DNA of 64,000 nt. It comes from Svornostia abyssi (GTDB lineage: Bacteria > Actinomycetota > Thermoleophilia > Solirubrobacterales > Solirubrobacteraceae). Both the position numbers and the translations under genes were made by a program. Positions 8,727 through 15,803 of the stretch are shown here, piece after piece (within the stretch, counting starts at the first letter, position 1; each line of letters opens with the position of its first letter). The notes beneath the pieces are model-generated. The model had not been told where the DNA came from and made no database searches. It saw nothing but the letters and a program-made list of their open reading frames with translations. The DNA lies in NCBI GenBank assembly GCA_024666565.1, contig CP088295.1:930001-994000 (forward strand). The letters run 5' to 3'.

Positions 8727-9863
8727 GTGCTTCAGCGCGCCGTGATGTGGATCACCCTCGGTCTCCTGGCCTACGCCCAGGCCGGGTACTGGGCCGTTCT
8801 CGTGGTGCTGACCCGCGGGCGGGCCGCGACGCCGGAGCCCAGGCCGCCCACGCCCGACGCTGAGCTGCCGTTCGTCTCACTCATCCTCGCCGCCCACAAT
8901 GAGGAGTCGGTCATCGGCGCGAAGGTCGCCAACGCGCTGTCGCTCGACTACCCGGCGAACCGGTTCGAGGTCATCGTCTGCAGCGACGGGTCCACGGACG
9001 GGACGGTCGTCGCCGCCCAGGCCGCGGGCGCGCACCGTGTGCTGGACCTCCCGCGAGGCGGCAAGGTGCGCGCACAGGACGCCGGGGTCGACGCCGCGCG
9101 CGGTGAGGTGCTCGCGTTCTCCGACGCGAACGCCGAGTGGGAACCCGGGGCGCTGCACGCGCTCGTCGCCGCGCTCGAGCCGGTCGACGTCGGGTACGCG
9201 TGCGGCCGGGTCTCGTTCATCAACGCCGAGGACGGGACGAACCAGGAAGGGCTGTACTGGCGCTACGAGATGGACATCCGCGCCCGGGAGTCGGCGCTGT
9301 CGTCCGTCACCGCCGGCAACGGCGCGATCTACGCGGTCCGCCGCGAGGCGTACGTCCGGTGCGACCCGGTCATGGGCCACGACCTCGCGCTGCCGTTCCA
9401 GGTCGTCAAGGGTGGCCGCCGGGCCGTCGACGTGGCCGAGGCACGCGCGACGGAGAAGATGGTCCCGACCATCGAGGGCGAGTTGCGGCGCAAGCGGCGG
9501 ATGATGAGCCACGCCTGGCCGATCGTCCTGCGTGGCGGTCTCCTCGACCCCCACGGCTACGCGCCGGTGTACGCGTGGCAGGTCTTCAGTCACCGGCTCC
9601 TGCGGTACGCCGGGCCGTTCCTGCACCTGAAGCTCCTCGGGGCGACGCTGCTGCTCGCCCGGCGATCGCGGATCGCCCGGATCCTGCTCGCCGGACAGCT
9701 CGCCGTGCTGGCGGCGGCGGCGGCCGGGCAGTCGCTGCGCTCGCGCCCGCTGCTCATCGCGCGCTACTACGTGCTGACGCAGGCGGCTATCGCGCTCGGC
9801 CTGCTCGACCACCTGCGCCACGGCACCCCGGCGGGCTGGGACCCGCCCGAGGGAACGCGCTGA
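8727..9863 (+). CDS. Membrane glycosyltransferase family 2
   Basis: A 378-residue GT-A enzyme with membrane segments. An N-terminal helix (WITLGLLAYAQAGYWAVLVV) precedes the catalytic domain: SLILAAHNEESVIGAKV, VIVCSDGSTDGT, and FSDANAEWEPGAL as the DXD-like site. C-terminal hydrophobic helices lie around LLLARRSRIARILLAGQLA. This layout matches processive or exopolysaccharide GT2 enzymes (hyaluronan/cellulose-synthase-like). A QxxRW motif is not obvious; RRKRRMMSHAW occupies that region. GTG 8727 was chosen because the hydrophobic helix follows it directly; GTG 8742 and ATG 8745 are possible. It belongs to the polysaccharide locus. Confidence 0.88.
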   Translation: MLQRAVMWITLGLLAYAQAGYWAVLVVLTRGRAATPEPRPPTPDAELPFVSLILAAHNEESVIGAKVANALSLDYPANRFEVIVCSDGSTDGTVVAAQAAGAHRVLDLPRGGKVRAQDAGVDAARGEVLAFSDANAEWEPGALHALVAALEPVDVGYACGRVSFINAEDGTNQEGLYWRYEMDIRARESALSSVTAGNGAIYAVRREAYVRCDPVMGHDLALPFQVVKGGRRAVDVAEARATEKMVPTIEGELRRKRRMMSHAWPIVLRGGLLDPHGYAPVYAWQVFSHRLLRYAGPFLHLKLLGATLLLARRSRIARILLAGQLAVLAAAAAGQSLRSRPLLIARYYVLTQAAIALGLLDHLRHGTPAGWDPPEGTR

Positions 9864-9880
9864 CTGGCTACCCTGAAGGG

Positions 9881-10243
9881 GTGTCCGCCGACCTCTCGCT
9901 CGACGACGCCCGCACCTCGCTCGCCTACTGGGAACAGCGCGCGGAGCGCCTGCCGCGCCGCGCCGTGCGTGCCCGCCGCGAGGCGCACGAGATGGCCGCC
10001 CGCTGGCGCGACCGCGTGACCGAGGCCGAGCGCAACGTCTACGGCACGGGGATCTTCGCGATCCTGCTCGCGCTGTTCGTCGAGGGCCGCGTGCCGGAGA
10101 CCACGCGCCACGCCGGTCGGCGCGCCGCGCGGATCGGCACCCGGGTCGCGGTCGGCGCCGTCATCGTCACCGCCACGTTCATGTTGCTGCTGGCGCTGCT
10201 GCTGGTCGCCGCCGTGCTCATCGCGCTCGGCGCGGTGCTCTGA
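9881..10243 (+). CDS. Small coiled-coil membrane protein, unknown
   Basis: A 120-residue protein I do not recognise. The first 60 residues are charged and helical (DARTSLAYWEQRAERLPRR, then AHEMAARWRDRVTEAERNVYG), likely a coiled coil on the cytoplasmic side. A weakly hydrophobic helix (GIFAILLALFVEG) and a strong C-terminal membrane segment (ATFMLLLALLLVAAVLIALG) follow. GTG at 9881 has GAAGGG immediately upstream. The gene starts 17 bp after the GT2 stop and ends 10 bp before the sugar transferase, so it is almost certainly co-transcribed with them. It may be an accessory or scaffold protein of the glycan machinery; that is inference from position. Confidence 0.75.
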   Translation: MSADLSLDDARTSLAYWEQRAERLPRRAVRARREAHEMAARWRDRVTEAERNVYGTGIFAILLALFVEGRVPETTRHAGRRAARIGTRVAVGAVIVTATFMLLLALLLVAAVLIALGAVL

Positions 10244-10253
10244 CACCCCGGCT

Positions 10254-10847
10254 GTGCTCCGCCGCCTCTTCGACATCGCCGTCGCCGGCACCGCCCTCCT
10301 GCTTGCCGCGCCCGTGCTCGCCGTCGCGATCGTCGCGATCCGCCTCGAGTCGCCCGGCCACCCGATCTACCGCCAGCGGCGCATCGGCCGCGACGGCCGG
10401 CCGTTCGACGTCATGAAGCTCCGCACCATGGTCGACGGCGCCGAGCAGATGGGCGCCGGACTCGCCGTCGACGAGGGCGACACGCGCATCACCAAGATCG
10501 GCGCGTTCCTGCGCCGCACGTCGATCGACGAGCTCCCGAACCTCGTCAACGTCCTGCGCGGCGAGATGGCGATCATCGGGCCGCGCCCCACGGTCCCCGT
10601 GCAGGTCGAGCAGTACACCGAACGCCAGCGCGGGCGGCTCGCCATCGCCCCCGGGATCACCGGCTGGGCGCAGGTCAACGGGCGGGCGACCCTGCCCTGG
10701 GACGAGCGGATCGAACTCGACCTCTGGTACATCGAGCACCGGTCGTTGAAGCTCGATGCTCAGATCCTGTGGCGCACCGTGCGGATGGTCTTCGGCGGCG
10801 AGGACCTGTACCGCGGGGAAACGGGCGGCTGGAAGACCGGCGCTTAG
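10254..10847 (+). CDS. Initiating sugar-phosphate transferase (Bac_transf family)
   Basis: A 197-residue monotopic phosphoglycosyl transferase that would load the first sugar phosphate on undecaprenyl phosphate. There is one N-terminal membrane helix (residues 5-27: FDIAVAGTALLLAAPVLAVA). The PF02397 core follows: GHPIYRQRRIGRDGRPF, KLRTMVDGAE, TKIGAFLRRTSIDELPNLVN (catalytic Asp-Glu pair), MAIIGPRP, and PGITGWAQVNGR. The length is that of the minimal WcaJ/PglC-like catalytic domain. GTG start at 10254. Its TAG stop overlaps by three bases the stop codon of the opposite-strand ion channel (TTAG at 10844-10847). This enzyme defines the upstream genes as a lipid-linked glycan pathway. Confidence 0.93.
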   Translation: MLRRLFDIAVAGTALLLAAPVLAVAIVAIRLESPGHPIYRQRRIGRDGRPFDVMKLRTMVDGAEQMGAGLAVDEGDTRITKIGAFLRRTSIDELPNLVNVLRGEMAIIGPRPTVPVQVEQYTERQRGRLAIAPGITGWAQVNGRATLPWDERIELDLWYIEHRSLKLDAQILWRTVRMVFGGEDLYRGETGGWKTGA

Positions 10848-11749
10848 GCGCCTCCGGCCCGCACGCCCTCCGCCGCCCGCAGTTCCCGCTCCACGGCTTC
10901 CAGCTCGCGCCGGAGCGCCCCCAGCCGTTCGGCGAGTTCCGGCTCCGGCGCGGCCTCCCCGTGCTCCAGCCGGTCGTCGAGCTCGCGCTGCGCCTCGATG
11001 CCGCGCGCCTCCTCCATCGAGTTGATGACCACCCCGATGAGCAGGTTGAGCACGAGGAACGCGGCGATGAGGACGTAGCTCATGAAGAACGGCAGCGCCC
11101 ACGGCGTGATCTCGCGTCCGGCTTCGAGCTGGTCGGGGAAGTTCTCCAGCGTCAGGGTGATGAACAGCGTGAGCATCGCCTCGCCGATGTCGCCGTACTG
11201 GGCCGGGTTCTCGTCGGCGAACAGCACCCACCCGACCATGCCGTAGACGAACACGAGCACGATGGTCAGCACGGCGAGCGACGCGACGCCCGGCAGCGAC
11301 CGGCCGACCGCCACGGTCAGCACCCGCAGGTCGGGCAGCAGCCGGACGACGCGCAGCACCCGGGCGAGCCGCACGAGCCGCAGCAGCGTGGCGTTCTCCC
11401 GGATGCCCGGCACGAACGACGCGCCGACGATGACGAAGTCGAAGACGTTCCAGCCGCTCTTGAAGAAGTCCTGCGGCCGCCTGCCGAACCCGATGAAGCG
11501 GATCGTGAGTTCCACGACGAAGATCCCCAGGATCACCTCGTTGGCGAGGTGCAGCAGGTCGCCCCACTCGTCCTCGATGTTGTCGTAGGTCCCCAGCCCG
11601 AGGACGACGGCGTTGATGAGGATCACGCCGAAGATCGCGAGGTTGAACCACATCGCGTCGGCGGTCCGCGCGCACGTGCGCACGACGCGCGAAGAGGAGT
11701 GCAGTGCCTCGCGGTCGTCGGTGGAGGGCAGGTGCGGATTGCGCGGCAT
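10844..11749 (-). CDS. Voltage-gated cation channel (NaChBac/Ion_trans type)
   Basis: A 301-residue single-domain channel subunit expected to form tetramers. S1 is WFNLAIFGVILINAVVLGL and S2-S3 span LGIFVVELTIRFIGFG to VFDFVIVGASFVPGI. S4 carries arginines every third residue (LLRLVRLARVLRVVRLLPD). The pore has S5, a pore helix and filter FITLTLENFPDQ, then S6 (FMSYVLIAAFLVLNLLIGVVI). A Glu/Arg-rich coiled coil (about 245-301) closes the protein, as in bacterial Nav channels. The filter keeps TLE but replaces the usual SW with NF. ATG 11749 was chosen where family homology starts; an in-frame upstream ATG at 11932 overlaps the divergent gene. Ion selectivity is uncertain. Confidence 0.9.
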   Translation of the reverse strand: MPRNPHLPSTDDREALHSSSRVVRTCARTADAMWFNLAIFGVILINAVVLGLGTYDNIEDEWGDLLHLANEVILGIFVVELTIRFIGFGRRPQDFFKSGWNVFDFVIVGASFVPGIRENATLLRLVRLARVLRVVRLLPDLRVLTVAVGRSLPGVASLAVLTIVLVFVYGMVGWVLFADENPAQYGDIGEAMLTLFITLTLENFPDQLEAGREITPWALPFFMSYVLIAAFLVLNLLIGVVINSMEEARGIEAQRELDDRLEHGEAAPEPELAERLGALRRELEAVERELRAAEGVRAGGA

Positions 11750-11812
11750 CGGCCGCGCGGATCCTGTCGGACGGGGCGGTCGGCGTGCGAAAGCGAGTGC
11801 GCGCGAGCCTGC

Positions 11813-11841
11813 TTGATAAACGTAACCGTTCTGTTTAGAGT
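11813..11841 (+). promoter_or_regulatory. Promoter candidate for the serine hydrolase
   Basis: TTGATA (11813-11818), a 17-bp spacer and TAGAGT (11836-11841) match a housekeeping sigma promoter in a locally AT-rich stretch. The predicted transcript would start near 11848 and run through the palindrome at 11865 to the ATG at 11896. Confidence 0.5.
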
Positions 11842-11864
11842 GCCGCTCGCGAGGGGGGACGCAG

Positions 11865-11880
11865 CGCCTCAATTGAGGCG
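11865..11880. promoter_or_regulatory. Perfect 16-bp palindrome CGCCTCAATTGAGGCG
   Basis: Two 8-bp arms (CGCCTCAA/TTGAGGCG) with no spacer, between a good promoter and the hydrolase Shine-Dalgarno AAGGGAG. It is likely a repressor operator or a 5' UTR hairpin. No regulator gene is adjacent. Confidence 0.5.
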
Positions 11881-11895
11881 GGTCCAAGGGAGACG

Positions 11896-13554
11896 ATGAT
11901 GATGCAGACGGTGCGTGCGGCGGCGACCGCATGGATGCTCGCGTGCGTGGCTGTCGCGATGCCGGTCACGGCGCAGGCGGCGACATCGACCTCGCGCGGG
12001 CCGCAGGGCCCGAAGACGACGATCGGCGCTCCAGGGCCGTTCAACTTCGCTGCGCCCGAGCTGTACCTCCCGACCAAGCTGGTCCGACGCGGACCCGACG
12101 CGGGCGTCACGCCGCTGCCCCGCGCGACCCAGGACATCGGGAGCCTGACGTACACCCACGAGGGTCACACGCGCGACCTGCGGCGCTTCATGTCCCGGAC
12201 GGAGACCGACGCCCTGCTCGTCCTGCGCAACGGGGTGCTCGTCGGCGAGCTGTACAACAACGGCTACCGCCCGGCGCAGCGTCACCAGATCTGGTCGGTC
12301 ACCAAGTCGTTCGTCTCGACGCTGATCGGGATCGCATGGGACGAGGGGCGCATCGGCTCGCTCGACGACCCGATCGAGCGGTACGTGCCCGCGCTTCGGG
12401 GTACGGCCTGGGAAGGCGTCACGCTGCGCAACCTGCTGCTGATGCGGTCCGGGATCGTCTGGAGCGACAGCGCCGAGCAGGTCTACCAGCTCATCGACAT
12501 GACGCTGGACCGCTGGACGAAGGGCAGGGCCGGCAAGGATCGCGACGAGTTCCTGTCGCGCCTGCGGCGGGTCGCGCCGCAGGGCACGGAGTTCCACTAC
12601 AACAGCGGCAACACCCAGGTGCTCGGCTGGGCCCTGGAGCAGATCTACCGGCGGCCCCTGAGCGAGACGCTGTCGGAGAAGATCTGGAAGCCGCTGGGGA
12701 TGGAAGGCGACGCGCGACTGCTCACCGACCGGCTCGGCAACGCGATCGCCTCACAGTCGCTGTACGTGCTGCCGTACGACCTCGCCCGCTTCGGGCTGAT
12801 GATGGCCAACGGCGGTCGCACGCCGGACGGCCGGCAGATCGTCTCCGAGGCGTGGGTGCGTCAGGCGGCGCGGGAGCTCGTCGCGTACGACACCGACGGG
12901 GAACGGTTCGGGTACGGGTTTCAGTGGTGGAACAATGCCGCCGATCCCGCGGGGTTCTCCGGGCAGGGCTTCCAGGGCAACAGCCTGTTCGTCTCGCCGA
13001 CGAGCTGCACCGTGGTCGTGCGGCTGAGCTACGCGTTCGAGACGGTCTTCCAGCTGGCCGATCCGTTCTTCGAGATCGACTACGGGAGCGGCGACTCCGA
13101 CGCGGTGGTCGCGGCGCTGAACACCGCGGTGGGCGGCTGCTCAGCGCGTGGAGGCGCCCGCGCCGCCCGCAGCGGCCCGCGGCCGGATGGCGCGCAGCAC
13201 GACGTCGCCGGACTGGCTCGGCGCGTTCGTGCTGTCGCCGCGGAAGACGAACCGCAGGCGGTGCAGCGCCGGGCGCTTCAGCCGGGTCGCGACGCGGAAC
13301 GTCCCCTTCGACACGCGCACGCGGACCCGCGAGACCGTGTGGAACTCCCGGTCGCGGCCCTCCCGGGCGATCTCCATGACGAGGCTGGTCTTCGCCGGGC
13401 GCACGCGGCCGGTGACGGTGAGCCGCCGACCGAACACCACGCGTTTGGCGGCGCGCGCCTCGATGAGCGGCTGGACGGCGAGCGACAGGGTCTTGGACGT
13501 CGCGGCCCGCGCCCCGCCGCTGTAGACGACGGCCCGCACCTTGCGGCTGCGTGA
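11896..13554 (+). CDS. Secreted serine hydrolase, beta-lactamase/6-aminohexanoate-dimer hydrolase fold
   Basis: Exported class-C-like hydrolase. The signal peptide is VRAAATAWMLACVAVAMPVTAQAA. The catalytic SxxK is in IWSVTKSFVSTLIG, the Tyr motif is FHYNSGNTQVLGW, and the third motif region is SGQGFQGN. This arrangement fits esterase or nylon-oligomer-type hydrolases better than true beta-lactamases. Conserved sequence ends near 13140 (VVAALNTAVGGC). With no stop there, the frame runs on for about 138 low-complexity Arg/Ala residues, wholly antisense to the amidase gene, to 13554. A lost stop or sequence error is likely, so the real protein is probably about 415 residues. ATG 11896 has AAGGGAG upstream; a palindrome at 11865 lies in the leader. 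Confidence 0.82.
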   Translation: MMMQTVRAAATAWMLACVAVAMPVTAQAATSTSRGPQGPKTTIGAPGPFNFAAPELYLPTKLVRRGPDAGVTPLPRATQDIGSLTYTHEGHTRDLRRFMSRTETDALLVLRNGVLVGELYNNGYRPAQRHQIWSVTKSFVSTLIGIAWDEGRIGSLDDPIERYVPALRGTAWEGVTLRNLLLMRSGIVWSDSAEQVYQLIDMTLDRWTKGRAGKDRDEFLSRLRRVAPQGTEFHYNSGNTQVLGWALEQIYRRPLSETLSEKIWKPLGMEGDARLLTDRLGNAIASQSLYVLPYDLARFGLMMANGGRTPDGRQIVSEAWVRQAARELVAYDTDGERFGYGFQWWNNAADPAGFSGQGFQGNSLFVSPTSCTVVVRLSYAFETVFQLADPFFEIDYGSGDSDAVVAALNTAVGGCSARGGARAARSGPRPDGAQHDVAGLARRVRAVAAEDEPQAVQRRALQPGRDAERPLRHAHADPRDRVELPVAALPGDLHDEAGLRRAHAAGDGEPPTEHHAFGGARLDERLDGERQGLGRRGPRPAAVDDGPHLAAA

Positions 13555-14907
13555 CGACGGCAGCGCCGCAAGCCATGAGCCGTCGGCGCCGGTGGTGGCC
13601 CGCACCGAGGTCTGCCAGCGCGAGGAGGTCTGCACCTGGACGCGCACCTCGGCGTTCGGGATCGGGGCGCCGTTGACCGTCATCGCCCGCCCGCCGACCT
13701 GGGCGCTCTGCCCGAACGCGATCGTGCGGGTCGGCGCCTCCAGGGAGACGGTGCCGGGCACGGCGGTGACCGGCCCGCCGGGGATGCCGGCGGGCGCGTT
13801 GGCCGCGAGCTGCCGGATGGTCGGCAGCTGGTCGTACAGCGCGGCGCCCGGGCAAGCCGTCTCGCCGCCGTCGCGGTGGCCGCTGATGCGCTGGAACGTC
13901 ACCTGGCGCCCGGCCGGGTAGCGGTTCGCGCTGCCGCCTGCCGAGCGCACGGTCACCTCGCCGTCGACGGGCGCACCGTGGATGCCCAGCTTCCACGCGA
14001 TGATCCGCGCGTTGGCCTGCAGGCCCGCGTCGGTCTGCCCGGCGCTGACGAACGTTCCGAGGTTCGAGATCCCCGTCGACACCGCGTTGTAGCCCTGGGC
14101 CTGCGCGCCGACGACGGCCTGGTCGATCCCGCCCGCGCGCCCCTCGTAGATCGTGCCGTACCGGTCGACGAGGAAGTTGTAGCCGATGTCGGTCCACCCG
14201 TTCGAGTTGCGGTGGTACCGGCAGATCGCGAGCACCATGGACGGTCCGTCGTCCGCGTCGTACAGGTTCGACGTGACCGTGTGGTGGACCATCGCGAACT
14301 GCACCTCACCGGTCCCGGCCGCTGACCGCGGCTTGCACTGGCCGGCCGGGTCCCACTGCTCGCGCGGGACGATCGGCGGCGCGCCCGAGACCTGGCGCCG
14401 CGCCGCTGTCGCGGGCGTGCCGAGCGCGGCGATGACGGCGCTGTTCGCGGCGCGACGGAACGTCGTCAGCACGCGGGAGGCCCGATCGGCCGTGCCGGTC
14501 GCGTTGACGAAGTGGAGCTTCAGCCCGGCGGGGCGGCGGTTGAGGCGCACCTGCACGTCGTCGGTGCCGCCGGTCAGCATCGGCCCGGTGCCGTGCTCAC
14601 CGTTCTCAGCGTGTCCGACCTCCAGCCAGCGGCTCCAGGGTCCGCCGTCGCGGCGCACCCGCAGCTCGGCGTGGATCTCCCGCCGTTCCCGGGTACTCCA
14701 GCGCAGCCCCACGAGGTCGAACCGCTCCGGCGCCCGCATCACGGGCAGCACGACCGGTCCGGCGCCGGCCGCGCGCGCGGACGCGGACGCGGGGGGCGAC
14801 AGCTCGAACTCGGTCACCTCCGGTGTGTACGGCTCAAGCGACAGCGCGGGGGCGGCGACCCAGGCCAGCACACCGAGGACGACTGCCATCAGAAGGACAC
14901 GGCGCAT
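13141..14907 (-). CDS. Secreted N-acetylmuramoyl-L-alanine amidase (PGRP/Amidase_2) with Ig-like tail
   Basis: Cell-wall hydrolase that would cleave the lactyl-peptide bond. From ATG 14907 it has 588 residues (GTG 14925 and 14952 are alternatives) and a signal peptide RRVLLMAVVLGVLAWVAAPA. An N-terminal region of about 150 residues is of the type found before actinobacterial PGRP domains. The PGRP domain (about 175-360) has zinc ligands His208/209 (MVHHTV), His344 (ISGHRD) and Cys352 (ETACPG), plus GYNFLVDRYGTIYEGR. Two beta-rich units follow (EAPTRTIAFGQSAQVGGRA and EARAAKRVVFGRRLTVTGR), resembling carboxypeptidase-regulatory or Ig-like repeats. Its 3' end is overlapped by the extended frame of the opposite-strand hydrolase. 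Confidence 0.92.
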   Translation of the reverse strand: MRRVLLMAVVLGVLAWVAAPALSLEPYTPEVTEFELSPPASASARAAGAGPVVLPVMRAPERFDLVGLRWSTRERREIHAELRVRRDGGPWSRWLEVGHAENGEHGTGPMLTGGTDDVQVRLNRRPAGLKLHFVNATGTADRASRVLTTFRRAANSAVIAALGTPATAARRQVSGAPPIVPREQWDPAGQCKPRSAAGTGEVQFAMVHHTVTSNLYDADDGPSMVLAICRYHRNSNGWTDIGYNFLVDRYGTIYEGRAGGIDQAVVGAQAQGYNAVSTGISNLGTFVSAGQTDAGLQANARIIAWKLGIHGAPVDGEVTVRSAGGSANRYPAGRQVTFQRISGHRDGGETACPGAALYDQLPTIRQLAANAPAGIPGGPVTAVPGTVSLEAPTRTIAFGQSAQVGGRAMTVNGAPIPNAEVRVQVQTSSRWQTSVRATTGADGSWLAALPSSRSRKVRAVVYSGGARAATSKTLSLAVQPLIEARAAKRVVFGRRLTVTGRVRPAKTSLVMEIAREGRDREFHTVSRVRVRVSKGTFRVATRLKRPALHRLRFVFRGDSTNAPSQSGDVVLRAIRPRAAAGGAGASTR

Positions 14908-14998
14908 CGTCGTACGGAACACGGTGACACACCCGTTCGGTGCGGACCGCACGCTCCCTTGCGGCGTGGACGGGAATCGGACCCGCCCGCGTCACGAC

Positions 14999-15703
14999 CT
15001 ACGGGACGAGCTCGGGCGCCTTGTCGACCCAGCGATCGCGGAACACCCGGATCGCGTCGAACGTCTCGTCGGTGAACGTCTCGCACCCGAGGGTGCGGGT
15101 CCACGTGACGGCGGCGACGTCGTACGGCATGTCCGTGGTGTTCTCCATGAGGACCACGTGGTAGCCGGGGCTGCCGTTGACGTTCTCGCCGGTGAGCGTC
15201 TTGAGCTGGGCGATCCGCTCCTCGGACGTGCCCTGCTTGTACTGGATGATCACGCGCCCGTGCTCGAGGGTGTGGACCCAGTTGTTCGGGTCCGGGCTGT
15301 TGCCCGCCTCGTAGATGCCGTCGGCCGCGGGCTCGGGACTGTGGGTGCCGGAGGTCGGCGGGTTCGTCTTGTAGCCGTCGAACGGCTCGCTCTGGTGCGT
15401 GGCACCTTCGTTCGGATGCTCGGTGAACGTGCACCCGGACGCCTTCACGGCGGTGTCGAAGTCCTTCTCCTGCTGCTCGGGAATTGGGGCGCCGCCGGAT
15501 TCGGCGGCGGCCTTCGTTGCCGCCTCATCGTCCCCGCCGGAGCCCGTGGCCAGAACCACGCCGACCACGATGACCACGATCGCCGCGGCGATCGCGCCGC
15601 CGATCGTCACGAGCCGCCCGCGTTTGGTCGCTTGCTCCTTCGCGCGCTGCTGCGCCTCGCGCTCTTCACGGCGCTTGCGCTTTTCTTCTTCCCGGCTGGC
15701 CAT
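14999..15703 (-). CDS. DUF3105 membrane-anchored extracytoplasmic protein
   Basis: A 234-residue protein. The N-terminus is a highly charged Glu/Arg/Lys cytoplasmic stretch (1-30). One membrane helix (VTIGGAIAAAIVVIVVGVVLA, about 32-52) places the rest outside. The DUF3105 domain (about 80-230) has the signatures TNPPTSGTHSPEPA and VHTLEHGRVIIQYKQG, and a conserved Cys near the end (TLGCETFTDETFD). The function of DUF3105 is not established. ATG 15703 fits the first charged residues. It is followed downstream on the same strand by the amidase, separated by 91 bp. Confidence 0.88.
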   Translation of the reverse strand: MASREEEKRKRREEREAQQRAKEQATKRGRLVTIGGAIAAAIVVIVVGVVLATGSGGDDEAATKAAAESGGAPIPEQQEKDFDTAVKASGCTFTEHPNEGATHQSEPFDGYKTNPPTSGTHSPEPAADGIYEAGNSPDPNNWVHTLEHGRVIIQYKQGTSEERIAQLKTLTGENVNGSPGYHVVLMENTTDMPYDVAAVTWTRTLGCETFTDETFDAIRVFRDRWVDKAPELVP

Positions 15704-15749
15704 ACGGACAGCGTAGTAAACCCGGACACCGAGGTCGCAGAACGCCGCA

Positions 15750-15775
15750 GCCCCGCCCGGAGAACCGGACGGGGC
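15750..15775 (-). terminator. Terminator hairpin after the Ca-binding-repeat gene
   Basis: Arms GCCCCGCCCGG and CCGGACGGGGC with an AGAA loop. Read as minus-strand RNA, the single imperfect pair becomes U-G, so the stem is fully paired only in that direction. This fits termination of the gene ending at 15804. Confidence 0.6.
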
Positions 15776-15803
15776 CGCGGGCCGATGGTCGGTCGGATGG
15801 GTG

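Noticed and set aside
11896..13140. A class C beta-lactamase resistance gene
   Set aside because: SxxK and the Tyr motif are present, but the third motif (SGQGFQGN) and general layout fit the broader esterase/6-aminohexanoate-dimer hydrolase group better; resistance is not supported.
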